Below, piece by piece: positions 10,582 to 19,981 of a stretch of 64,000 bases of DNA. The notes beneath the pieces were generated by a model. The model ran no database searches. It was not told the DNA's origin and worked only from the letters and a program-made list of their open reading frames with translations. How positions within the stretch are numbered: the first letter of the stretch is position 1; each line of letters opens with the position of its first letter. A program made the position numbers and the translations under genes. The stretch is taken from the NCBI GenBank assembly GCA_002482725.1, contig DLGO01000001.1, positions 1-64,000 on the forward strand. Direction: 5' to 3'. The stretch is from Bacteroidetes bacterium UBA7692 (GTDB lineage Bacteria > Bacteroidota > Bacteroidia > Chitinophagales > LD1).

Positions 10582-10710
10582 ATGAAAAAATCTGCACAAT
10601 ATCTGTTCGTCTTATTGCTAGTGAGCTCGTTTAGCGCTGCTTTTTTGAGTGGCTGTAAGTCCAGCAAGTGCGACTGCCCGCATGGAACTTTTAATGGCAG
10701 GAGACATTAA
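10582..10710 (+). CDS. Very small Cys/His-rich lipoprotein
   Basis: This 42-residue product starts at the ATG at 10582, directly at a signal sequence (MKKSAQYLFVLLLVSS), and has a lipobox LSGC with the lipidated cysteine at residue 25. The mature peptide is only about 18 residues (CKSSKCDCPHGTFNGRRH) with three cysteines and two histidines. A longer reading from 10513 would put extra residues before the signal peptide and is unlikely. The ferritin start codon follows 33 bases after the stop, so the two are probably cotranscribed. Metal handling is a guess from composition and context. Confidence 0.6.
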   Translation: MKKSAQYLFVLLLVSSFSAAFLSGCKSSKCDCPHGTFNGRRH

Positions 10711-10743
10711 TTTATTCTTATATAAAAACTAAAAAACAAGAAA

Positions 10744-11277
10744 ATGCTTATACCTAAGAAAGTTGAAAAGGCACTAAATGAACACCTTGCACTGGAAATG
10801 GGAGCTATTTACCATTATCTGGCAGTGGCATCATGGTGCGATAAAGAACGTTATGAAGGAGCTTCAGCCTTCTTCCATAAGCAATCGGCCGAAGAGCAGT
10901 TACACTTTATGAAGTTCTTCAACTATATAAATGAAATGGGAGGCCATGCATTGGTTCCGGAGTTGAAGAAGCCTTTATCGGTATATAAGAGTATAGTAGA
11001 GGTATGTGAGAAATCCCTTGAGGCAGAGAAAAAGGTTACCAAGTCGGTATATAACCTTGTAGAAGTAGCGCGAAGTGAGCACGACCACGGAACAGTTGAA
11101 TTCCTGAAATTCTTTATTGATGAACAGCGTGAGGAGGAGGTGCAATTCACCAAGTTGCTGGATAAAATAAAACTGATAGGGGATGGTCCTCAGTCGTTGT
11201 ACTACATAGACAAGGAGATAGAGAAACTAACTGCTAAGGCAGGTAAGAAAGACAAGAAAGCTGCGGCCGGTGAATAG
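10744..11277 (+). CDS. ftnA: Ferritin (iron-storage protein)
   Basis: The 177-residue protein is a non-haem ferritin that oxidises Fe(II) and stores it as a mineral inside a 24-subunit shell. Ferroxidase residues are visible in LALEMGAIYHY (about 16-26), SAEEQLHFMK (about 49-58) and the later ARSEHDHG and DEQREEEVQF segments. A lysine-rich tail (KAGKKDKKAAAGE) extends past the usual end. The only close upstream neighbour is the tiny lipoprotein. Iron control is plausible, but I see no clear Fur box. Confidence 0.93.
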   Translation: MLIPKKVEKALNEHLALEMGAIYHYLAVASWCDKERYEGASAFFHKQSAEEQLHFMKFFNYINEMGGHALVPELKKPLSVYKSIVEVCEKSLEAEKKVTKSVYNLVEVARSEHDHGTVEFLKFFIDEQREEEVQFTKLLDKIKLIGDGPQSLYYIDKEIEKLTAKAGKKDKKAAAGE

Positions 11278-11303
11278 AAATATACCAAACTGAGCTAAAA
11301 TAG

Positions 11304-11337
11304 AAAAGGGTCGATGTTTCACAACATTGACCCTTTC
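11304..11337. terminator. Bidirectional hairpin terminator
   Basis: A 14-bp stem (11305-11318 with 11323-11336) with one G-T wobble and a four-base loop is flanked by A residues on the left and T residues on the right. It can therefore terminate ferritin on the plus strand and the RRM gene on the minus strand. Confidence 0.85.
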
Positions 11338-11357
11338 TTATAAAAGTTAAGAAACTC

Positions 11358-11726
11358 TTAGTAGCGATCTCCGCCACCACGATTTCCACCTCCGTATCCA
11401 CCGCCACGGTTGCCACCGCCACCGCCGTATCCGCCACTACCTCCACCGCTTGGACGGTTGAAAGTTTTGCGAGGAGCACTTTCGTCGCGCTCGCGAGCTT
11501 CTTTTACAGACAATGGACGTTCGCCCACTTCTTTGCCGTTCAAAGCGTCGATAGCACTTTGTGCTTCGCTTGAGTTTGGCATTTCTACAAATCCGAAACC
11601 ACGGCTACGGCCTGTTTCACGATCTGTAACAATTTTTACTGAGCTAACTTCACCGTAACGCTCAAATTCTGAGCGAAGTTGGTCTTCCGTAGCGCGGAAG
11701 TGAATGTTACTTACGTACAAATTCAT
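11358..11726 (-). CDS. RNA-binding protein with one RRM and a glycine-rich tail
   Basis: The 122-residue protein has a single RNA recognition motif with RNP2 (LYVSNI, residues 3-8) and RNP1 (RGFGFVEM, about 43-50). A tail of glycine, arginine, tyrosine and asparagine (about residues 93-122) follows. Such proteins are common in Bacteroidota and Cyanobacteria, bind single-stranded RNA, and are often cold-induced or global post-transcriptional regulators. The tail resembles RGG boxes that promote RNA binding or condensation. A TAATTTTG box at 11875-11882 predicts a leader of roughly 140 bases. Confidence 0.93.
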   Translation of the reverse strand: MNLYVSNIHFRATEDQLRSEFERYGEVSSVKIVTDRETGRSRGFGFVEMPNSSEAQSAIDALNGKEVGERPLSVKEARERDESAPRKTFNRPSGGGSGGYGGGGGNRGGGYGGGNRGGGDRY

Positions 11727-11990
11727 TGGAAAAAATTAAAAATGACTAAATCTGCCCTGAAATACTACTAATGATATAAAGAAAAACTTTGACAGATTAC
11801 TTTCTAACTAATAGGCTGCATTTCACGATGCGAATGTGAATATAACTTAATTAATTTTAATTCCAAGCCCTGCGCAAAATTATTTTAAGGTTTTTTTATC
11901 ATTGATTATCAAAGGGTTCACGTAAAATGCAGGTAGTCAACACTTCACAATGCAACCAGAGGTGAATTTTTATCAACCAAATTTCCACAA
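11727..11990 (-). promoter_or_regulatory. Long upstream region of the RRM gene
   Basis: These 264 bases separate the porin stop codon from the RRM start on the minus strand. A TAATTTTG box on the minus strand at 11875-11882 fits the -7 consensus, which implies a 5' leader of about 140 bases, unusually long for this window. The leader is A/T-rich and has no open frame. A long leader would fit cold-shock or autoregulatory control of an RNA-binding protein. Inferred. Confidence 0.4.
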
Positions 11991-13928
11991 TTATTCGAAA
12001 AACCTCCAGCGAACCCCTCCTTTGAAGGCAATATCCTGTGCCGGATACAGGTAAGAAGTGTAGTATCCTTTAGGTCCGAATTTAGAGCTTATATTCTCTA
12101 CTTTCAGGAATATTCTTGCCCATTTTATTTTTAGGTTAATGAAGGCATCCAACACCGGATAATACTTGAATTGCTGCTCATTTTGCACATAAAACTGACC
12201 CGTCAACGGGAAATAGGCATTGGAACTGAACTCGGTGTTGTACCTCAGGTCAAATCCGAATCCCATCCATAGTGCTTTCTTAAAATACCTGCGCTCATAG
12301 AATATACTATGCCTTGTTACTACCATTGGTAGCCTTATTACATCTTTGTTTGAAGCCACCTGAAACCAGACATCATTGTCTACGTGTAACCCTTTCCACG
12401 CAAACCTGTTGCCGGCATGTACTACCAGTATGCTACTGTTGCGACCATCATAAGCCGGTGTATTTGGCGCAGAAAAATAGAAGTAGTTGTTGGAAAGCGT
12501 ATAATTGGCATCGGCAAAGATTCCGTACTTATTATTTACATACTTACCTCCAAAACTCAGCAGTGATTGCTTAGGGAAGTTAAGCTCCCATTGCTCGCTA
12601 TGCGACTTGAATTGCTGGTTGATAAGCGGAGCCTCAGTAAGCGAATAATTGGCATGCGCAGTAAGCACACCAAATTTTCCAAAGTCGTAACCAAACCAGC
12701 CGCCCAGGTGCAGGTCGTTTCTGTTATAGCCGCTCAGGTAGTATTTGAACTCGCCGCAATAGATAATGGGCAGGCGCACATTGGTATTGTTCCTGATCTC
12801 GCCACGTACATAGATATTGGCAAAGTTAGATTTCAGGTTATTCTGCGACATCATCACATAGTCAATTCCCAGTGCCGCATTGGCCACCATGTTGATGTAT
12901 TTTACCGTAGTGTCATCTTTCAGGAATTGACCGTGAAAGTCAAATTGCGCTTCATTACCTATTTTGATATAGCTCAGTGAATTCTTCAATGAATCTGATG
13001 GTATGTAGAAGCTCTCATAGTAGGTGCTGTCGGGCTTGGCATCTGTATAGTTGTATTTGTTCCTGCCGATATTAAGCCTGTAGCCTGCACTGAAGGTTGG
13101 TATAGTCTTTTTATAAGTGATGGTATCTGCCACTATCGTTTTCTTCTTGCCCAGGTTATACCGGGTATATAGGTACCAGTCAATGCTTTGGTACTCATTT
13201 ACGGCACTTGTCAATCTGGTTTGCGCTAGGTTTTTGGTAAATAGGGTGGTGTCGCTGCCAAAGATATCCTCTGTCAATCCTCCGTTTTCCTTTGCCCGGA
13301 AGTTGTTGAAGAGCATGGTCGATTTAATCTCTACCACATTGCTCTTTGGGGCAAAAATACCATACAGCGAAAAGCCATTATCATTGGTGCTTTGGTTGGT
13401 ATAGGTGCCTTTGGAGTTGATACGCGTAAAGTCGACTCCATAGAACAGCCGCTGCTTGCTTTGCGCGGCAAACTTGCCATTGAACATCTGCTCTGTTCCC
13501 TGCCCTATTACATAGCTCAGTTGGGTATATGGCCTTTGCGCTCTGTATACCCTGATACTATCCAGGATGAACTTGTAGGCGTTGAACTGATTAAATCCAA
13601 CATTAAAATCCTTGTCTGCAAATGGTGTGAATATCAGCGGAAAGGCTGCAGTTCCGGCATTCCCCAGATTGTAATATTCGGGGCCCGGCCTTTGCATTTG
13701 GTTGTACTCCTCCAGATTTACTATAGAGGTATCTATCTGGTAGTACTGCTCAGGCTTTCCCCAATAGTGCCATGTATCATTGACAGAATTCTTAACCTTG
13801 GTTGAATCATTTTTAGCCGCAAAAGCGCTTCCCCAGCACAATACCATAAACAGCAATACCACTAGTCCGGGATATATCGAACTGCTGTTGTTGTTATTAT
13901 CACATGGTATTGCCTTATGCATCTTCAA
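11991..13928 (-). CDS. Putative outer-membrane porin (Porin_10-like)
   Basis: The 645-residue protein has a hydrophobic signal segment near residues 21-38 (LVVLLFMVLCWGSAFA) and then many alternating, aromatic-rich strands typical of an outer-membrane beta-barrel. It ends in aromatic residues (GGVRWRFFE), as barrel proteins do. Length and sequence texture fit the Bacteroidota putative porin family (Porin_10). The start could lie at either of two close methionines. It begins one base after punA ends, so it is cotranscribed with lpxK-punA. Transported solute unknown; nucleosides are possible from context only. Confidence 0.75.
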   Translation of the reverse strand: MKMHKAIPCDNNNNSSSIYPGLVVLLFMVLCWGSAFAAKNDSTKVKNSVNDTWHYWGKPEQYYQIDTSIVNLEEYNQMQRPGPEYYNLGNAGTAAFPLIFTPFADKDFNVGFNQFNAYKFILDSIRVYRAQRPYTQLSYVIGQGTEQMFNGKFAAQSKQRLFYGVDFTRINSKGTYTNQSTNDNGFSLYGIFAPKSNVVEIKSTMLFNNFRAKENGGLTEDIFGSDTTLFTKNLAQTRLTSAVNEYQSIDWYLYTRYNLGKKKTIVADTITYKKTIPTFSAGYRLNIGRNKYNYTDAKPDSTYYESFYIPSDSLKNSLSYIKIGNEAQFDFHGQFLKDDTTVKYINMVANAALGIDYVMMSQNNLKSNFANIYVRGEIRNNTNVRLPIIYCGEFKYYLSGYNRNDLHLGGWFGYDFGKFGVLTAHANYSLTEAPLINQQFKSHSEQWELNFPKQSLLSFGGKYVNNKYGIFADANYTLSNNYFYFSAPNTPAYDGRNSSILVVHAGNRFAWKGLHVDNDVWFQVASNKDVIRLPMVVTRHSIFYERRYFKKALWMGFGFDLRYNTEFSSNAYFPLTGQFYVQNEQQFKYYPVLDAFINLKIKWARIFLKVENISSKFGPKGYYTSYLYPAQDIAFKGGVRWRFFE

Positions 13929-13929
13929 T

Positions 13930-14754
13930 TTACAGGCTTGCCAGTAGTTCTATGATAAGCCTTGTAAGCTTTGGCTCGGCTTCTTTAGCTTTTTGTAAAA
14001 CGAACTCATGGCTTACTTCATCTGCTTTTTCAAATGGATAGCCCATGTCGCTGATTACAGATACCGCAAATACCTCCAGCCCGCAGTGCCTTGCGACTAC
14101 CACCTCAGGTGTAGTGCTCATGCCCACTGCATCACCGCCAAGCAGGTGAAACATCCTGTACTCTGCCGGGGTTTCAAATGTTGGTCCCTGCACACCTACA
14201 TATACACCTGCATGGCAAGTGGTATTGTGCTCCAGGGCTATATCCATTCCACGCCTTACCAGTTCGGGATTATAGGCGTTGTTCATATTAGGGAATCTTG
14301 GTCCTAGTTGCTCTTCGTTTTTGCCGCGTAGCGGATGGTCGGGTTGCAGGTAGATATGGTCGCGGATGATCATCAGGTCCCCTACTTCATAGTCTTCATT
14401 CATACCACCCGATGCGTTGGATATGAAAAGGTGGGTAATGCCCAGGGCTTTCATAACACGGATAGGGAAAGTAACCTCCTGCATAGAGTACCCCTCGTAG
14501 TAGTGGAAGCGGCCGCTCATAGCTACTACCTGCTTGCCACCAAGTTCGCCAAATACCAGTGAGCCTCCATGACCCTGTACTGTAGATACAGGAAAGTTGG
14601 GTATTTCGCTGTATGGTAGTTGAACGTGTATGTCTATTTCACGTGTCAGGTTTCCCAGGCCGGAGCCCAGAATAACACCGTATTTATACTCCTTTGTTAT
14701 CCTTTTTTTTATGAAGGAAGCCGTCGCTTCTATTCTTTCTATCAGATTTTCCAT
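13930..14754 (-). CDS. punA: Purine nucleoside phosphorylase
   Basis: The 274-residue enzyme matches trimeric PNP (PunA/DeoD-II type), which splits inosine and guanosine with phosphate to base and ribose-1-phosphate. Visible motifs are the phosphate-binding ILGSGLGNL (about 28-36) and GHGGSL, the SNASGGMN block and VQGPTFETPAE that holds the base-site glutamate. It lies between lpxK and the porin on the minus strand. The lpxK-punA order recurs in Bacteroidota from memory. A CATCTTTG box lies about 38 bases upstream. Confidence 0.95.
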   Translation of the reverse strand: MENLIERIEATASFIKKRITKEYKYGVILGSGLGNLTREIDIHVQLPYSEIPNFPVSTVQGHGGSLVFGELGGKQVVAMSGRFHYYEGYSMQEVTFPIRVMKALGITHLFISNASGGMNEDYEVGDLMIIRDHIYLQPDHPLRGKNEEQLGPRFPNMNNAYNPELVRRGMDIALEHNTTCHAGVYVGVQGPTFETPAEYRMFHLLGGDAVGMSTTPEVVVARHCGLEVFAVSVISDMGYPFEKADEVSHEFVLQKAKEAEPKLTRLIIELLASL

Positions 14755-14824
14755 TTGCTTTATTTCAATTCTTTATTGGCCTATCACATGCCAAAGATGC
14801 GTTTTGTACTGCTTCTATCAAAAA

Positions 14825-15859
14825 TCATTTTACGGATTGGATAAACGACCGTACATCATTCAGTATCTGTTCCTCCCCACCAAACAGAAAGGAATAATGA
14901 ACGGCTTGTACAAATACAGGGATATTATTTACCGCAAACCATTCTTTGTGAGGGAGCAATCGCATGGCATCTTTTTCGGTGGTCATTACTGCTACCTCTC
15001 CACCCATATTGCTTATGGTATCGCGTATGTTCTCCAGGTCGTATTGGTCAAATACATGGTGGTCTTTGTATTCCTTCATCACTACCTTGCCAAATCGTTG
15101 TGTTACATAATCCCTGAGCGGGGCAGGATTGGCTATGCCACACAGCAGCAATATGCTGCTGCCTTGTTTTAGCACTGCGTTATCACTGAATGTATATACG
15201 TTGCCATAGTTAAGGGATGCGAAATAGACATGCTGATACGGCTTGGGGTTTATCTCTTTTAGCAGCGCATCTCTTTGCTCTTTACTCAGGTTTTCAGGGC
15301 ATTTGCTCACTACTATTATGTCTGCCCGGTGGTAATTTTCCTTAGCTTCCCTTAGCCAGCCGCGGGGGAAAATATGGTCCCTTGTAAATAGCCTGCTATA
15401 GTCAGTCACCAATATCTGCAGGCCGGGTTTTACAGCCCTATGCTGAAAAACATCGTCCATCAATATGGCATCAATGGGCTGGTCTATCTGCAGCAACCTT
15501 GGTATACCTAATACCCTGTCTTCTGATACGCTTACTGCCACTTCCGGAAACTTCAGCTTAAACAATAATGGCTCATCGCCTGCTTCCATAGCGGTGCTTG
15601 TGCGTTCCACCATTCTGAAGCCATGTGTTTTCCTGCCATAGCCGCGGCTCATTGTGGCCATGGCAAATTCCTGCCTTAGCTTAAAGAGCAGGAACTCTAT
15701 CAGTGGCGATTTGCCGGTGCCGCCCATGCTTAGGTTGCCAATACCAATTACGGGCACATTGAACTTTACAGACTTCAGCCAGCGCTTGTCATATAACATA
15801 TTACGGAGGCCAGTTATGGCTCCGTAGATATAAGAAAGGGGTATTAAAAGTAAAGACAT
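14825..15859 (-). CDS. lpxK: Tetraacyldisaccharide 4'-kinase
   Basis: The 344-residue membrane-associated kinase adds the 4'-phosphate to tetraacyl-disaccharide-1-phosphate to make lipid IVA in lipid A synthesis. A membrane-anchoring start (SLLLIPLSYIYGAITGLRNMLY) is followed by the P-loop GGTGKSP (about residues 46-52). The LMDDVFQHRAVKP block is also typical. It follows murB by 10 bases and precedes punA, forming part of a minus-strand envelope operon. Confidence 0.95.
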   Translation of the reverse strand: MSLLLIPLSYIYGAITGLRNMLYDKRWLKSVKFNVPVIGIGNLSMGGTGKSPLIEFLLFKLRQEFAMATMSRGYGRKTHGFRMVERTSTAMEAGDEPLLFKLKFPEVAVSVSEDRVLGIPRLLQIDQPIDAILMDDVFQHRAVKPGLQILVTDYSRLFTRDHIFPRGWLREAKENYHRADIIVVSKCPENLSKEQRDALLKEINPKPYQHVYFASLNYGNVYTFSDNAVLKQGSSILLLCGIANPAPLRDYVTQRFGKVVMKEYKDHHVFDQYDLENIRDTISNMGGEVAVMTTEKDAMRLLPHKEWFAVNNIPVFVQAVHYSFLFGGEEQILNDVRSFIQSVK

Positions 15860-15869
15860 GGCTTGGGTG

Positions 15870-16901
15870 CTAGTATAGGTTTACCTCTGGTTCTATGGTT
15901 ATGTTGAATTTTTCGCGCACGCTTTGCTGTATGGCCAAAGCAAGGTTGTATATCTCTTTGCCCGATGCGCCGCCATAGTTTACCAGCACCAATGCCTGTG
16001 AGGCATGTGAGCCTGTATTGCCTACGCGCTTGCCTTTCCAGCCACATTGTTCTATCAGCCAGCCCGCGGGCACTTTGGTTTCAGTATCATTGGCAATGTA
16101 GCCTGGCATTAATGGATAGTATGCCTTTGTGTCTTGATACTGTTTTGTCGGTATCACAGGATTCTTGAAGAAGCTCCCTGCATTGCCCAATACTTTAGGG
16201 TCCGGCAATTTAGAAGAGCGTATCCGTATCACTGCATCGCTTATGGCTTTCAGCGTGGGTTCAAATACCTTCATCTCTGCCAGTTGGGCTTCTATGTCGC
16301 CATAGCTCCTGTTGAAGTTATAATGCGGGTTCAGGTTCAGATCGTGTAGTCTGAATGTAACACTGGTTATCACATACTTATTCTTCAGCTCTCGCTTGAA
16401 TACGCTCTCCCTGTATCCGAAATGGCACTCTTCTTTGGCAAAGGTCCTGATATGGCCTGTCTTGATATCCATAGCCTCCAGCGACAGGAATACATCTTTT
16501 ATTTCTACGCCATAGGCGCCTATGTTCTGCATGGGTGCGGCACCCACACAGCCGGGTATCAGCGACAGGTTTTCTATGCCGCCATAATTCTTGGCTATGC
16601 AGTATAGCACAAACTCGTGCCAGTTTTCACCGGCATTGGCTTTCACATCTACATGGTGGTGCAGCCTGTTTACTACTTCTATTCCCTTTATGGCGTTGCG
16701 CAATACCAACCCCTCAAAGTCTTTTGTAAAAAGCATATTGCTGCCTCCGCCCAGTATCAGGATGTTTTCTGCAAGCAGTCCGTGCTTTACCAGCAATTCC
16801 TGTAGTTGTTGCACATCTGTTGCTTCGGCAAAGCTGCTTGCCCGTGCCTGCAGCCCGAAGGTGTTATATGGCTGTAGTTCCTTATTCTGCTGAATATCCA
16901 T
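15870..16901 (-). CDS. murB: UDP-N-acetylenolpyruvoylglucosamine reductase
   Basis: The 343-residue FAD enzyme reduces enolpyruvyl-UDP-GlcNAc to UDP-MurNAc in peptidoglycan synthesis. Visible motifs are the FAD-binding LGGGSNMLF (about 50-58), GCVGAAPMQNIGAYG, YRESVFK, and GSFFKNPV that carries the catalytic serine. Length fits type I MurB of the E. coli kind, including the YGDIEAQL insert. It sits between porX and lpxK, with short gaps on both sides. Confidence 0.96.
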   Translation of the reverse strand: MDIQQNKELQPYNTFGLQARASSFAEATDVQQLQELLVKHGLLAENILILGGGSNMLFTKDFEGLVLRNAIKGIEVVNRLHHHVDVKANAGENWHEFVLYCIAKNYGGIENLSLIPGCVGAAPMQNIGAYGVEIKDVFLSLEAMDIKTGHIRTFAKEECHFGYRESVFKRELKNKYVITSVTFRLHDLNLNPHYNFNRSYGDIEAQLAEMKVFEPTLKAISDAVIRIRSSKLPDPKVLGNAGSFFKNPVIPTKQYQDTKAYYPLMPGYIANDTETKVPAGWLIEQCGWKGKRVGNTGSHASQALVLVNYGGASGKEIYNLALAIQQSVREKFNITIEPEVNLY

Positions 16902-16924
16902 TGGCCCTTATTCTTCCGTTCTGC

Positions 16925-18481
16925 TTATTTCTTGCTCAGTTTTACTACCGGCACTATCATCTCTTCCAGCGATATACCTCCATGTTGAAAGGTATTCCTG
17001 AAAAAGCTTACAAAGTGATTGTAGTTGTTCGGGTATATCAGGAATTTATCTTCCTTGGCAAATATGTAAGAAGAGGTCAATGAAGTCTTAGGCAGCATGA
17101 TCTCTTCAGGATTTTTTACCGCATACACATCCTTCTCCTCAAAGTTCAGGTTCCTGCCTGTTTTGTAGCGGATGTTGCTGGTAGTTTGCCTGTCACCTAT
17201 GCACTTGCTCGGGTCTTGTACGCGCACGGTGCCGTGGTCGGTCGTTATCAGCAGGTTAATATCTTTTTCTGCCAGTTTTTTCAGTGCGTTGTGCAGCGGG
17301 GAGTGCTCAAACCAGCTGGCTGCTATGGAGCGGTATGCCGCTTCGTCGCTTGCCAGTTCTTTCAGCACCTCCATTTCTGTGCGGGCGTGGCTCAGCATAT
17401 CTACAAAGTTGTAGACTATGGCTGTTAGCTTATTGTTCAGGCTGTTCAGTATGTTGTTTTCCAGGGCCTCCGCATCGCGGTGGTTGGTTATTTTTATGTA
17501 TTGGTGCTTTATGCTGTCGCGGAAGTTCCTGCCCAGTAGGTCGGTAAGAAATTCGCCCTCGTGCATGTTCTTCCCTTCCTCATCATCATCATATATCCAT
17601 TTGTCGTTGAATTTCTTTTGGATCTCCAATGGCATCATACCGGCAAATATGGCATTGCGCGAGTATTGGGTTACCGTCGGCAAAATGGCATAAAAAGTTT
17701 CCTCCTCGTCTATCCTGAAAAGGTTGGACACCATGCCTTGAATCGCTTTCCACTGGTCGTAGCGTAGGTTATCTATCAATAGCAAAACTGTCGGCTTGTC
17801 CTGTTTCAGCAGGTCAAACAACTTTGTTTTCAATAGTGTATGGCTCATAACCGGAGCATCAGGTCCCGGCTCTTTTTTCAACCAGTCTTTGTAGTTCTTT
17901 ATGATGAACTTGTTAAACTCCCTGTTGGCTTCCTGCTTTTGGGCATCAAACACGGTTTTCATCTGCTCCGCATTAGATGCGTCCAGTTCCATCTCCCAGT
18001 ATACCAGCTTTTTGTACAGCTCTGCCCAGTCTTTGTAGTCCAGCCTGTCCTGCATGCGCATAAATAGGCTCTGGAACTCTTTCTGGTAGTTCGACGATGT
18101 TTTTTCTGTTACCAGCCTGTCATTGTCTATTATCTTTTTCAGGGTAGATAGCAGCTGCTGAGGCTTTACCGGTTTTATCAGGTAGTCCGATATCTGTGAG
18201 CCTATGGCATCTTCCATCAGGTTCTCCTCCTCGTTCTTAGTTATCATTACGCAAGGCAGACGGCTGTTCTTCTCCTTTATGCGCATCAGCGTTTCCAGTC
18301 CGGTCAGCCCGGGCATGCTTTCGTCCAGGAACACCACATCTATTTGTTCGGTATCTACCTTGTCTATGGCATCCTTACCATTGGTTACAGGTATTACGTT
18401 GTAGCCTTTGTCTTTCAGGTATAGTATCAGTGGCTTCAAAAGATCTATCTCATCATCTGCCCATAGGATATTTATGCTCAT
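16925..18481 (-). CDS. porX: T9SS response regulator PorX (receiver plus PglZ domain)
   Basis: The 518-residue protein joins an N-terminal receiver domain (1-120; acidic D9/D10, phosphoacceptor D53, T81, K103) to a C-terminal PglZ alkaline-phosphatase-fold domain. The latter shows VLLLIDNLRYDQW, NFVDMLSHA and LITTDHGTV metal-site motifs. This architecture defines PorX, partner of the PorY kinase in control of the type IX secretion system. PglZ in PorX orthologues has phosphodiesterase activity. It is the first gene of a minus-strand series with murB, lpxK, punA and the porin (23 bases to murB). Confidence 0.95.
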   Translation of the reverse strand: MSINILWADDEIDLLKPLILYLKDKGYNVIPVTNGKDAIDKVDTEQIDVVFLDESMPGLTGLETLMRIKEKNSRLPCVMITKNEEENLMEDAIGSQISDYLIKPVKPQQLLSTLKKIIDNDRLVTEKTSSNYQKEFQSLFMRMQDRLDYKDWAELYKKLVYWEMELDASNAEQMKTVFDAQKQEANREFNKFIIKNYKDWLKKEPGPDAPVMSHTLLKTKLFDLLKQDKPTVLLLIDNLRYDQWKAIQGMVSNLFRIDEEETFYAILPTVTQYSRNAIFAGMMPLEIQKKFNDKWIYDDDEEGKNMHEGEFLTDLLGRNFRDSIKHQYIKITNHRDAEALENNILNSLNNKLTAIVYNFVDMLSHARTEMEVLKELASDEAAYRSIAASWFEHSPLHNALKKLAEKDINLLITTDHGTVRVQDPSKCIGDRQTTSNIRYKTGRNLNFEEKDVYAVKNPEEIMLPKTSLTSSYIFAKEDKFLIYPNNYNHFVSFFRNTFQHGGISLEEMIVPVVKLSKK

Positions 18482-18620
18482 TGCTTGTTTTTTAGCTGTT
18501 AAGTTTCGGTACTGCTAATAAGGTAAAATAGAAGCAAATATTGTCTGCTGTTAACAAATACTTACTAAGACCTTCGCGGTAGTGTAGTCTTAATCTGTTC
18601 ACCAAACGGGCCAGTAGCCT

Positions 18621-19748
18621 TTAACCTATTGCCTCATCCAGGTTTGGCATGCCAAACCTGTTCAGTGTGTTTATATGCGAGCGCACCGCCTGTAAAAAGG
18701 TTTTGTTCTCCATATACGGCACTCCGTATTCCGCTGCCGTTGCCTTTACTATTTCCGATATGGCAGGGTAGTGTACGTGGCATATTTTAGGGAACAGGTG
18801 ATGCTCTACCTGATAGTTAAGCCCGCCTACATACCAGGTTACAAACTGATCGTCTTTAGAGAAGTTGACCGTTGTATTCATTTGGTGCACCGCCCAGCTG
18901 TTTTCTATATTGCCCGAAACAGGGCATGGCAGCGGGTGCGTGGTGCCTTCTACAGTGTGCGCCAATTGAAATACTATCGTCAGTACAAATCCGGCAATCA
19001 TGTGCATGAGCATAAACCCGGCCAGCAAATGCCAGAAAGGCACTCCGAAAACCAGCGTAGGTATTGCCAGCATGGCTATTACATATACTACTTTGCTTAC
19101 TACTATTTTCAGCAGTATTATCCTGCTTTTCTTTTCAGATTCTTTATTTACCCCATTGGCAGTGTATCGTGCAAACTGGAAGAAGTCCTTTGCCAGCACC
19201 CAATAGATGGTCAGCAGGCTGTAGAGAAAAAAGGCATAGTAGCTTTGGTACCTGTGCACCGGCTTTACTTCGTTGTGCGGCGACATCCTGAGTGCCAGTT
19301 TGTCTGCTATATCCTCGTCCATGCCCACTACATTGGTATATGTATGGTGCAGCAGGTTGTGCTGTAGCTTCCAGTTAAATACCGATCCGCCCACCAGGTT
19401 CAGGGTGTGGCCCATCCAGTAGTTTACACTTTGGCTGGTAGAGTATGCTCCGTGGTTGGCATCATGCATTATGCTCATGCCTATTCCTGCCAGGCAAAAG
19501 CCCATGATGCTCCAAAGAGCAAGGCTTATGGGTAATGAGGGCTTGAAAATAAGGATAAGGATAAAGGGAATAAGGTAGCCTGATAGCAACACTATTGTTT
19601 TTGCAATCATAGTGCTGTTCGCATGTCGCGAAATGCCATTTGCGGTAAAATATTCGTTTACCCTTTCTTTCAGTGTGTCGAAAAATAAAGTCTGACCCTT
19701 ATTTACGAAACGGATTTGTTTTTTTACTTCCATTAATAAGTCGCGCAT
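18621..19748 (-). CDS. Fatty acid desaturase (linoleoyl-CoA desaturase-like)
   Basis: The 375-residue membrane di-iron enzyme has the three histidine boxes of acyl-lipid/acyl-CoA front-end desaturases: HDANH (95-99), HNLLHH (130-135) and QVEHHLFP (near 320). It has about four hydrophobic helices. The first residue of the third box is Q rather than H, the mark of front-end (delta-5/6-like) desaturases. It would insert double bonds to adjust membrane fluidity. Regiospecificity cannot be read from sequence. Its 5' side opens into the repeat-rich gap. Confidence 0.9.
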   Translation of the reverse strand: MRDLLMEVKKQIRFVNKGQTLFFDTLKERVNEYFTANGISRHANSTMIAKTIVLLSGYLIPFILILIFKPSLPISLALWSIMGFCLAGIGMSIMHDANHGAYSTSQSVNYWMGHTLNLVGGSVFNWKLQHNLLHHTYTNVVGMDEDIADKLALRMSPHNEVKPVHRYQSYYAFFLYSLLTIYWVLAKDFFQFARYTANGVNKESEKKSRIILLKIVVSKVVYVIAMLAIPTLVFGVPFWHLLAGFMLMHMIAGFVLTIVFQLAHTVEGTTHPLPCPVSGNIENSWAVHQMNTTVNFSKDDQFVTWYVGGLNYQVEHHLFPKICHVHYPAISEIVKATAAEYGVPYMENKTFLQAVRSHINTLNRFGMPNLDEAIG

Positions 19749-19981
19749 TTCGGTTGGCGCGTGCTCTAAACGTGAATATAGCTATTATAATATGCGTTCT
19801 GATCAAAATGTCGATTCTATGCTCATTTATTAACCTTTGCTTTATATCGCTGAGGGTAAAAATTGATGGTGTTTTCTGATGGTAGCTTTATGGGTGTGCT
19901 GGGGGTAAATTGATGGTGTTAAATGAGGGTATTTCTTGAGGGTAAATGATGGGGTGATTTTGGTTTGTGCTGAGGGTATTT

